Origin: Thermoproteota archaeon
Lineage (GTDB): Archaea > Korarchaeota > JAOZGF01
Direction of reading: 5' to 3'
Length of the DNA stretch: 5,005 bases
Assembly (NCBI GenBank): GCA_027491845.1
Contig: JAOZGF010000156.1
Location: 1-5,005 of the forward strand
The notes below the pieces were generated by a model, which was given only the letters and a program-made list of their open reading frames with translations, searched no databases and was not told where the DNA came from. Below, piece after piece: positions 1 to 5,005 of the stretch. The position numbers and the translations under genes are program-made. How positions within the stretch are numbered: position 1 is the first letter of the stretch; every line of letters begins with the position of its first letter.

Positions 1-8
1 AGATAAAA

Positions 9-18
9 TTAAATATTT
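9..18 (+). promoter_or_regulatory. Possible TATA element upstream of the mtnA-like gene
   Basis: The 47 bases before the first gene are very AT-rich and contain a TTAAATATTT stretch resembling an archaeal TATA box. A start site about 26 bp downstream of its centre would fall near position 39, leaving a leader of only about 9 bases before the ATG at 48. A second AT-rich stretch at 23-30 (TTTAATAA) would sit too close to the ATG unless the transcript is leaderless. No convincing Shine-Dalgarno sequence precedes the ATG. The sequence to the left is missing, so a longer operon reading in from outside cannot be excluded. Confidence 0.35.
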
Positions 19-47
19 AGTGTTTAATAAGCTTCTAGGGTTTAACA

Positions 48-1100
48 ATGAGAAAAATAAGTTTTCCCAGGACAATTGAACTCGTTAACGGAAAGGTTAG
101 GCTAATAAATCAATTGAAACTTCCACACAAGCTTGAATATATTGAAACACAAAGTTATGGTAGGATTATTAAAGCGATAAAGAAAATGGAAGTACGCGGT
201 GCACCTGCAATAGGTATTGCTGGTGCTTTCGCCCTCGTCCTGGCAGCGAGGCAATTCCAAAAAGGAGATTTAAATGAGACAAAGGAAAAACTAAATCAAG
301 TTGCAAAAGAAATCATGAATACGAGGCCAACGGCAAAAAACCTTCACTGGGCTGTTGAGAGGATTCTGGGCATTATTAGGAGGTCAGAAGATGAAAAATC
401 GCTTGTAATGGAAGTTGAGAGAGAAGCAAAGAAAATTGCATTAGAAGATGAAGAATCCAACATGAAAATAGGCTTTCACGGTGAAAAACTAATTAAGGAC
501 GGAGATGTTATTTTGACAATATGCAATGCAGGATCCCTAGCAACTTCCCGCTACGGGACGGCCTTAGCCCCCCTATATAGGGCCTGGGAAAAAGGAAAAG
601 AATTTGAAGTGGTCGCCCTAGAAACAAGGCCTTACCTTCAAGGGTCAAGGTTGACGGCCTTCGAATTAAAAGAAGCAGGGATTCCGGTAAAGATAGCAAC
701 AGATAATTCAATGGGTGTTTTGATGGAGAAAGAAATGATCAATAAAGTTTTTGTAGGTGCAGACAGGATAACTAGGAACGGGTACATTGCAAACAAGATA
801 GGAACATACCCATTAGCCCTCTTAGCCCGTGAACACAAGGTTCCTTTCTATGTTTGTGCACCAACCTCCACATTTGATCTAGGAAGCACCCATGAAGAAA
901 TAGAAATAGAGCAAAGGCCTGAAAACGAAGTTTTATATATAGGAGGCTGGAGAATTGCTCCAGAAAAGGTGGGTGCCATTTACTTTGCCTTCGATATAAC
1001 GCCACCTAGACTCATAACAGCCCTAATAACTGAAAAAGGAATCATATGGGAAATCTCCCCCAAATCATTAAATAAAGTTGCTGGCAAGGAAGGCGGCTGA
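48..1100 (+). CDS. mtnA: Methylthioribose-1-phosphate isomerase (MtnA / eIF2B-alpha-like family)
   Basis: This 350-residue cytosolic enzyme probably converts 5-methylthioribose-1-phosphate to 5-methylthioribulose-1-phosphate in salvage of methylthioadenosine, the by-product of S-adenosylmethionine use. The sequence shows the family landmarks in order: RGAPAIG at residues 50-56, RPTAKNLHWA at 93-102, the catalytic-cysteine motif TICNAGS with Cys159, ETRPYLQGSRLTA at 192-204, and GADRI at 237-241 with the catalytic Asp239, followed by NKIGTY. The length matches MtnA. The N-terminal region of about 50 residues and RGAP (rather than RGAG) favour MtnA over the related ribose-1,5-bisphosphate isomerase and over true eIF2B-like subunits. 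Near the C-terminus the usual NPAFDVTP is IYFAFDITP at 311-319, a small departure. The ATG at 48 places the conserved PRTIEL segment at the expected N-terminal position. A queT-like gene follows after 58 bp on the same strand and may be co-transcribed. The family is secure; the exact substrate in this organism is inferred. Confidence 0.88.
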   Translation: MRKISFPRTIELVNGKVRLINQLKLPHKLEYIETQSYGRIIKAIKKMEVRGAPAIGIAGAFALVLAARQFQKGDLNETKEKLNQVAKEIMNTRPTAKNLHWAVERILGIIRRSEDEKSLVMEVEREAKKIALEDEESNMKIGFHGEKLIKDGDVILTICNAGSLATSRYGTALAPLYRAWEKGKEFEVVALETRPYLQGSRLTAFELKEAGIPVKIATDNSMGVLMEKEMINKVFVGADRITRNGYIANKIGTYPLALLAREHKVPFYVCAPTSTFDLGSTHEEIEIEQRPENEVLYIGGWRIAPEKVGAIYFAFDITPPRLITALITEKGIIWEISPKSLNKVAGKEGG

Positions 1101-1158
1101 ATCCTGCCTAGAAGAAGTTGACGCTTAATTGCCCTAAGATTTGTTGCAGGGATGAAGA

Positions 1159-1674
1159 GTGAAGAAGGAAGCTAGAAAGATTAACACTCTTTTTGTTGTT
1201 GAAGTAGCTTTATTTTCGGCCACATACGCGTTACTCGTTGTCTTTTTAATGCCAATATCCTTCTATGCTTTTCAGGTGAGGATTGCGGACGCAATAATTC
1301 CCCTCTCAATTGTTTTCGGGTATCCCGTAGTAATAGGCGTCACGCTAGGCTGTGCAACCGCTAATTTTTTCGGCGGACTTGGTTTGATTGACGTTATTTT
1401 TGGGAGCATTGCAAACTTTATTGCAAGCATTTTGGCAATGAAAATCGGCGCTAAAAAAACTTTTTTAGGAGCTTTAACGGCGAACGTCGTTGTTTCATTG
1501 GTCGTAGGCGCCTACTTAAGTTTTCTTTTAGGGATCCCCCTAATCCTTAGCTTAGCTGGCTTATTTGTTGGATCAACGATTTCCATAAATGTTCTGGGTT
1601 ACATGTTAACAGTTCTCATAAAAAGGTACATGGAAAAAACAGGTTATAAAAAAGCTACGCTTGCACGGTTTTAA
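1159..1674 (+). CDS. QueT-family membrane protein, probable ECF transporter substrate-binding (S) subunit
   Basis: This 171-residue, strongly hydrophobic integral membrane protein has roughly five or six membrane segments (near residues 10-32, 44-72, 79-96, 101-125 and 126-155) and a lysine-rich, probably cytosolic C-terminal tail. The segment QVRIADAIIPLS at 39-50, the GCATANFFGGLGL region at 64-76 and DVIFGSIA at 78-85 match the QueT pattern. QueT proteins are S components of energy-coupling factor transporters; in Firmicutes they are predicted to import queuosine precursors because of preQ1 riboswitches. Archaea use archaeosine instead, so the substrate here is unknown. I see no preQ1-like aptamer upstream and no ATPase or T subunit in the window, so it would rely on a shared energising module elsewhere. 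The start is GTG at 1159; the nearby ATG at 1152 is out of frame and soon hits a stop. A GGGATGA just upstream could be a weak ribosome site. The gene's last 20 bases overlap the convergent ligase gene. Confidence 0.8.
   Translation: MKKEARKINTLFVVEVALFSATYALLVVFLMPISFYAFQVRIADAIIPLSIVFGYPVVIGVTLGCATANFFGGLGLIDVIFGSIANFIASILAMKIGAKKTFLGALTANVVVSLVVGAYLSFLLGIPLILSLAGLFVGSTISINVLGYMLTVLIKRYMEKTGYKKATLARF
1620..1653 (-). terminator. Possible archaeal T-tract terminator for the ligase gene
   Basis: Read on the minus strand, the bases immediately after the ligase TAG stop contain three oligo-T tracts: six Ts (plus-strand 1648-1653), six Ts (1634-1639) and five Ts (1620-1624). Archaeal intrinsic termination depends mainly on such T-rich stretches in the non-template strand and does not need a hairpin. 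The tracts lie inside the opposing queT-like gene, where they are the lysine codons of its C-terminal tail, so coding constraint could also explain them. Confidence 0.35.
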
Positions 1675-3415
1675 GCTGAGCATTGTACATTTCAATTATT
1701 TCGTCTTCAGTGGTCGCCTCCTGTGAAGACTTATCCCATCTCCATCTTCCAGTGAATCGAGGGAACCTAATTGCCAGTCCAGTTTCTTTCTTTATAAGGT
1801 CTAAACCGCATGTATGGGTTGGACTCAGGGTTATCTCGTCACCAATTACTTCGAGGACGACGCTTGGAGTGAACCAGATGTCCGCATCTATTTTTGATTC
1901 AACTGAAGGGTGCCTGTGATCTATAACGTATTGCCTGAAAATGTTAGGTAAATTGTTTAGGTCTTCATCGGTAAAGCCTGATCCAAGTTTACAGATTGTT
2001 TTGAACACATCCCTTTTTTGGTCATAGACAGCCATGAGTAATGCACCGTAGGTTCCAGCCCTCCTGCCCCTGCCTGCAAAGGCACCTACGGCGACGAGGT
2101 CCACTGGTTCAATCATTTTGCTCTGGTAGGTTCTCTTTAGTTTAATCCATGACCACCCCCTTACTCCAGCCCTGTATATTGAGTTTTCCTCGATTGATTT
2201 GGCTATTAAACCTTCACAACCGCTTTCAATCGCCTCATCGAAAAAAAGATGCGCTTCTTCAGGCGAACTAAGGACTTTATACCTAGCTAGCTTAATGTAG
2301 TCTGTTTCCTTAACGATTTCTTTGAGCTTTTCTTTCCTGTATAGCAAGGGTTTAAGCGTTAAATCTTCCCCGTTAACGTATAAACAATCAAAGAGGAATA
2401 GGTATGCTGGATACTTTTTTATTGCTTCTTCCACATCATATTTTCTTCTCCTGTGCATGAGTTCTTGGAATGGTAAGAACTCGCCTGTGTCTTGGTTGAA
2501 CGCCACACATTCTCCATCCAAAATAGCTTCTTCAGCCAAAACACTCTCTGACAGGTGTTTGACTACGTCCGGATAGGGATTAGTGATGTCTTCAAGCCTC
2601 CTTGAAAAAATCTTTATTTTTCCATGCGAGATATGGCATTGCATTCTTTCACCATCGTACTTGTACTCCAACAGAACTTTGCCACCCATTTTCTCAAATG
2701 CTTCCTCTATAGTAGGTATCCTTTGACATAGCATGGACATGAGAGGAACGCCGACTTCAACCCTAACCTCTTCTAAACCCTTCACCCCTTTCTCAGCAAC
2801 AGTCCTAGCTATAAGCCCTAAGTCAGGGTGAATATTATACGCTCTCTCCAATAGGCCCCTGTTCTCTTTAGAGCCTGTATATGCAATTGCCAATGCATCT
2901 ATTATTGTCATGGCCCTTATGCCAAGCCTAAGTTTACCTGTTACAAAACGTAGTAGATATCTTGCCTCCTTTTTTGTAGCATCAGACAACAGGCCAGATA
3001 GAATCCTTATTTTCATGTCCATGGAGCTGGGGCCCGAGGCCCTAGCCAGCTTGTCAAGCTTCTCATAAACCTCCTTGACAGTCAATGGTTTAGCGAAAAA
3101 CGAGGTTTGAACCTTTTTCTCTATTGCCTCCTCGCCAACAATCCCTATATCTCCCCTTTCCTGATACATTTTTTCTAGTTCCCTTATTTTCAGCCCTGTG
3201 GCCAGTGAAACGGCTTTTAAAGCTAATTTGTCCGCCATTCCAAGCTCAACGCCGACGAATTCAGGATATAAATTGGCAGAAGTGAGATAAACAACTTTGT
3301 CAAGCAAATTAATCGGCGTTTTCTTGAATAAGTCCACCAAGTAATCAGTCATCTCCAGCCTCTTAGTGGTTCCCTCTATTTTCTCGTAATAATCCACAAG
3401 AAAACGAAATTCCAT
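1655..3415 (-). CDS. lig: ATP-dependent DNA ligase (archaeal replicative type)
   Basis: This 586-residue nuclear-type ligase seals nicks in duplex DNA during Okazaki-fragment joining and repair, through an enzyme-AMP intermediate on lysine. Domain order is the usual one: an alpha-helical DNA-binding domain (about 1-215), the nucleotidyltransferase core (about 220-430) and an OB-fold (about 435-562). Visible motifs are I, KYDGER at 252-257 with adenylated Lys252; SRRLEDIT at 271-278; DGE at 300-302; III, LFDCLYVNG at 341-349; IV, EGLIAKS at 401-407; V, WIKLKR at 423-428; and VI around RFPRF (550-554) to DK (561-562). Length fits archaeal ligases of about 580-610 residues. I chose the ATG at 3415 because MEFRFLVDYYEKIEG aligns with the N-terminus of Sulfolobus ligase. 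In-frame alternatives are ATG at 3436 (593 residues, possibly leaderless) and TTG at 3454 (599 residues). No good Shine-Dalgarno precedes any of them. Transcription diverges from the unknown gene at 3551, and the 3' end overlaps the convergent queT-like gene by 20 bases. Confidence 0.95.
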   Translation of the reverse strand: MEFRFLVDYYEKIEGTTKRLEMTDYLVDLFKKTPINLLDKVVYLTSANLYPEFVGVELGMADKLALKAVSLATGLKIRELEKMYQERGDIGIVGEEAIEKKVQTSFFAKPLTVKEVYEKLDKLARASGPSSMDMKIRILSGLLSDATKKEARYLLRFVTGKLRLGIRAMTIIDALAIAYTGSKENRGLLERAYNIHPDLGLIARTVAEKGVKGLEEVRVEVGVPLMSMLCQRIPTIEEAFEKMGGKVLLEYKYDGERMQCHISHGKIKIFSRRLEDITNPYPDVVKHLSESVLAEEAILDGECVAFNQDTGEFLPFQELMHRRRKYDVEEAIKKYPAYLFLFDCLYVNGEDLTLKPLLYRKEKLKEIVKETDYIKLARYKVLSSPEEAHLFFDEAIESGCEGLIAKSIEENSIYRAGVRGWSWIKLKRTYQSKMIEPVDLVAVGAFAGRGRRAGTYGALLMAVYDQKRDVFKTICKLGSGFTDEDLNNLPNIFRQYVIDHRHPSVESKIDADIWFTPSVVLEVIGDEITLSPTHTCGLDLIKKETGLAIRFPRFTGRWRWDKSSQEATTEDEIIEMYNAQLKTVQA

Positions 3416-3460
3416 TTTTGATACACATCTTCTCATTTTGATAGGTTTCTCCAAGACACA

Positions 3461-3468
3461 TTAAAAAT
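3461..3468 (-). promoter_or_regulatory. Likely TATA box for the DNA ligase gene
   Basis: On the minus strand this reads ATTTTTAA, a fair archaeal TATA element. Placing the start site about 26 bp downstream of its centre puts it near plus-strand 3438-3439. That gives either an essentially leaderless message beginning at the in-frame ATG at 3436, or a leader of about 24 bases to the homology-preferred ATG at 3415. It also argues against the TTG at 3454, which would lie upstream of the transcript start. Confidence 0.45.
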
Positions 3469-3517
3469 TGTAAGGGTAAAAACTAGTTAGCCTGTTGAAT
3501 TGAATATTGTGATTAAC

Positions 3518-3525
3518 TTTTAAAT
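3518..3525 (+). promoter_or_regulatory. TATA box for the 174-residue unknown gene and downstream mutase
   Basis: TTTTAAAT is a good archaeal TATA-box match. The expected start site about 26 bp downstream of its centre is near 3547-3548, only three or four bases before the ATG at 3551, so the transcript should be leaderless. The absence of a purine-rich ribosome site before that ATG agrees. It lies about 55 bp from the divergent ligase TATA element, so the two promoters could influence each other. Confidence 0.6.
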
Positions 3526-3550
3526 TTCTCACCGATAAATCAGTTAAACC

Positions 3551-4075
3551 ATGGAAATTAAGTCTGCCAGCGAGATACTTAAGAAAGCAAGGAAAGAATA
3601 TGATAAGAATCCGAGGAACTGGAGGATTGCTGTAACCAAGGGATCGATCGGGGGCTTCAACCTTTACATTATAGGTCCACCTAGTTTCGGCGTCTATCAG
3701 CTTAACATGGAGTACGTGTCTCCATGGAAAGTTGAGGGCTGCGGGGTCAAAATAAAAAATCTCGATGAAATAAGTAGCTTCCTAAAGGGCTTCCCTGAAT
3801 ATGGTGTTAGGCCTCTCTCAAGGAACGTTTTAGCTGAACTTGAAGCGAATTTAAAAAAGAAAAGCAACTTAAACAAGATAATCGAGAGGGTCCTTAGGGA
3901 AAAACCCAAGGCCCACCCTCAACTTAAGAAGTACCAGGGAATATTAATTGGGCCTGAAGTTCATTTGCCAAGGTCGGTGATTAAAGGACAAGATGAACTT
4001 GAAAGAAAACTTTACAGGGAAACTGAACGAATAATTTCCAAGAAATATCCTTTCAAGACTTCCTACTACATTTAA
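3551..4075 (+). CDS. Uncharacterised basic protein, 174 residues, paired with a phosphohexomutase
   Basis: I do not recognise this protein. It is predicted soluble: no signal peptide, no membrane segment, no Cys/His metal cluster (one cysteine, Cys64). It is basic, with 34 Lys/Arg against 19 Asp/Glu. The N-terminal part (about 25-70) looks like a compact beta-rich domain with aromatic, Gly and Pro residues (GGFNLYIIGPPSFGVYQ at 34-50, SPWKVEGCG at 57-65). Residues 88-120 form a charged, probably helical region with a KKK cluster at 102-104. The tail 128-174 contains GILIGPEVHLP followed by a helical, basic end. A TATA box correctly spaced for a leaderless start, normal codon use and tight linkage to the next gene argue that it is real. 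Its TAA stop overlaps a possible ATG of the mutase gene (TAATG), suggesting co-transcription and perhaps coupled translation. A role in sugar-phosphate metabolism or nucleic-acid binding would be a guess. Confidence 0.8.
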   Translation: MEIKSASEILKKARKEYDKNPRNWRIAVTKGSIGGFNLYIIGPPSFGVYQLNMEYVSPWKVEGCGVKIKNLDEISSFLKGFPEYGVRPLSRNVLAELEANLKKKSNLNKIIERVLREKPKAHPQLKKYQGILIGPEVHLPRSVIKGQDELERKLYRETERIISKKYPFKTSYYI

Positions 4076-4083
4076 TGGTTGAA

Positions 4084-4088
4084 AAGGT
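4084..4088 (+). promoter_or_regulatory. Weak ribosome binding site favouring the mutase start at 4096
   Basis: AAGGT lies seven bases before the ATG at 4096 and matches part of the archaeal Shine-Dalgarno consensus GGAGGTGA. The upstream in-frame ATG at 4075, which overlaps the preceding stop codon, has no such sequence before it. This mildly favours 4096 as the start, unless translation at 4075 is driven by coupling to the gene before. Confidence 0.35.
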
Positions 4089-4095
4089 TTTTGTA

Positions 4096-5005
4096 ATGGC
4101 GGCTTCCGTGGAGAAAATTTTCAGGGCATATGACATTAGAGGAATCTACGGTGTAGAACTAACTCCTGAAACAGTCTACAAAATAGGCTTAAGCTACGGA
4201 ACATTTCTGGGCGGTGGAAAGCATGTCCTTGTTAGTAGGGACGGTAGGAAAAGCAGTAAAGTTGTTGAACTAAGCTTGATAAGCGGGTTAACCGCCGCAG
4301 GATGCGGAGTTACGTCAATTGGACTGCTTCCAATCCAAGTGTCAAACTTTTTTAATTGGTCTGAAGGGTATGATGCAGGCGCAATTGTTACGGCAAGTCA
4401 CAATCCTCCTGAGTATAACGGGGTAAGGCTAAGAAGGAGCGACGGAACAGGCTGCACTTGGGAGAACCAGGAAATAAAAAAAATTTTTTTAAGTGAGAGT
4501 TACAGGCTTACTGACTGGAAAAAGATTGGCGAAGCAGGCTTAATACCTCCCAAAAGCGTTTTCTCTAAATATATGGAGTTCTTGCTAAGCAAGGTTGATG
4601 TTCAAGGTGAGTTGAGAGTTGTCTTGGACCCTGGAAACGGCGCAACCAGCAAGTATGCAGAAAAAGTTTTTAAAGAGGCAGGATGCAATGTATTCGCCAT
4701 AAACAATGACGTGAATCCATATTTTCCCAATAGACTACCTGACCCGCTTGAAGATGAGTTAAGAGATGCAAGGGAACTTGTTAGTGAGAAAAAAGCTCAC
4801 ATGGGAATAGCGTTCGATGGGGACGGCGACAGGGCATTAATAATAGATGACCGAGGAAGAAAAGCTCAAACAGAAAAGATAGGGATAATCCTTGCAAGGG
4901 AAATTGGGAGGAAAGGAGATAAAATCGTTGCAAACGCATCTTGTAGTTCAATACTTGAAGATCAATTAAGGGAAGATGGCATCGAAGTTGTGAGGTCGAG
5001 GGTTG
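4096..5005 (+). CDS. Phosphomannomutase/phosphoglucomutase, 3' end outside the window
   Basis: This is the first 303 codons of an alpha-D-phosphohexomutase, a cytosolic enzyme that shifts phosphate between C6 and C1 of a hexose via a phosphoserine and a bisphosphate intermediate, supplying mannose-1- or glucose-1-phosphate for nucleotide sugars. Visible are the N-terminal FRAYDIRGIYG (9-19), the phosphoserine loop TASHNPPEYNG at 99-109 with Ser101, DPGNGA opening domain 2, and the metal-binding DGDGDR at 241-246 (Asp241, 243, 245). The sugar-binding GEESGH-type loop and the C-terminal phosphate-binding domain lie beyond the edge, so mannose, glucose or glucosamine specificity cannot be called. 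The FRAYDIRG opening favours the PMM/PGM branch over GlmM. The frame is open to the edge without a frameshift. The start could be ATG 4096 (chosen: weak ribosome site, conserved segment follows closely), ATG 4075 (seven residues longer, TAATG overlap with the previous gene) or GTG 4108. Two places usually conserved differ: LLPIQVSN where TP is common, and KAQTEK where an Asp usually follows DxxG. Confidence 0.92.
   Translation, partial: MAASVEKIFRAYDIRGIYGVELTPETVYKIGLSYGTFLGGGKHVLVSRDGRKSSKVVELSLISGLTAAGCGVTSIGLLPIQVSNFFNWSEGYDAGAIVTASHNPPEYNGVRLRRSDGTGCTWENQEIKKIFLSESYRLTDWKKIGEAGLIPPKSVFSKYMEFLLSKVDVQGELRVVLDPGNGATSKYAEKVFKEAGCNVFAINNDVNPYFPNRLPDPLEDELRDARELVSEKKAHMGIAFDGDGDRALIIDDRGRKAQTEKIGIILAREIGRKGDKIVANASCSSILEDQLREDGIEVVRSRV

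Noticed and set aside
508..1005. Three minus-strand open frames opposite mtnA (508-711, 638-838, 772-1005)
   Set aside because: They overlap each other and the conserved catalytic region of mtnA, with no family resemblance; shadow frames.
1083..1110. Imperfect inverted repeat across the mtnA stop codon (GGCAAGGA ... TCCTGCC)
   Set aside because: It needs a bulge, is short, is not followed by a T tract, and archaeal terminators rarely rely on hairpins; probably chance.
1101..1158. Possible riboswitch (preQ1 type) before the queT-like gene
   Set aside because: The gap is only 58 bases and shows no preQ1 aptamer-like pseudoknot sequence.
1683..1919. Plus-strand open frame of 78 codons opposite the ligase
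   Set aside because: It is antisense to the conserved OB-fold region of the ligase, has no recognisable product and no promoter; a shadow frame. The same applies to the frame at 2322-2576.
3481..3488. Perfect 8-bp palindrome AACTAGTT between the divergent TATA boxes
   Set aside because: An 8-bp palindrome is expected often by chance and no second copy is seen, so calling it an operator is not supported.
3697..3909. Minus-strand 70-codon open frame opposite the unknown gene
   Set aside because: Low-complexity Leu/Phe-rich translation typical of the reverse complement of Lys/Glu-rich coding; no promoter or ribosome site.
4363..4380. C-box-like GTATGATG resembling a C/D box RNA
   Set aside because: It lies within conserved coding sequence and no correctly placed D box (CTGA) or C'/D' pair follows.

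Overview
This window looks like chromosomal DNA from an archaeon. The DNA ligase is the ATP-dependent type with a full archaeal/eukaryotic-like domain order. Promoters resemble archaeal TATA elements about 26 bp from the predicted transcription start. At least one gene looks leaderless, and Shine-Dalgarno sequences are weak or missing. Base composition is moderately AT-rich and even across the window, and I see no insertion sequence, prophage gene, CRISPR array, tRNA or rRNA. The ligase N-terminus resembles crenarchaeal (Sulfolobus-type) ligases, so a TACK-group lineage is plausible, but that placement is inference.

Layout from left to right. (1) An mtnA-type methylthioribose-1-phosphate isomerase on the plus strand. 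(2) After a 58-bp gap on the same strand, a small membrane protein of the QueT family (S component of an ECF-type vitamin/nucleobase transporter), starting at GTG. (3) A convergent ATP-dependent DNA ligase on the minus strand, whose last 20 bases overlap the end of the queT-like gene. (4) A divergent promoter region of about 135 bp. (5) A plus-strand gene for a basic 174-residue protein I do not recognise. (6) Joined to it tightly (TAATG if the upstream start is used, otherwise a 20-bp gap), a phosphomannomutase/phosphoglucomutase that runs off the right edge.

There are probably three transcription units: mtnA-queT on the plus strand, the ligase on the minus strand, and the unknown gene with the hexose-phosphate mutase on the plus strand. 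The first may link methionine/methylthioadenosine salvage to uptake of a small metabolite. The last may link an unknown protein to sugar-phosphate or glycan precursor metabolism. All recognisable genes are housekeeping. I found no convincing new multi-gene system. The best leads are the uncharacterised protein coupled to the mutase, the substrate of the QueT-like protein beside mtnA, and the transcription signals in the overlapping gene ends and the divergent promoter region.
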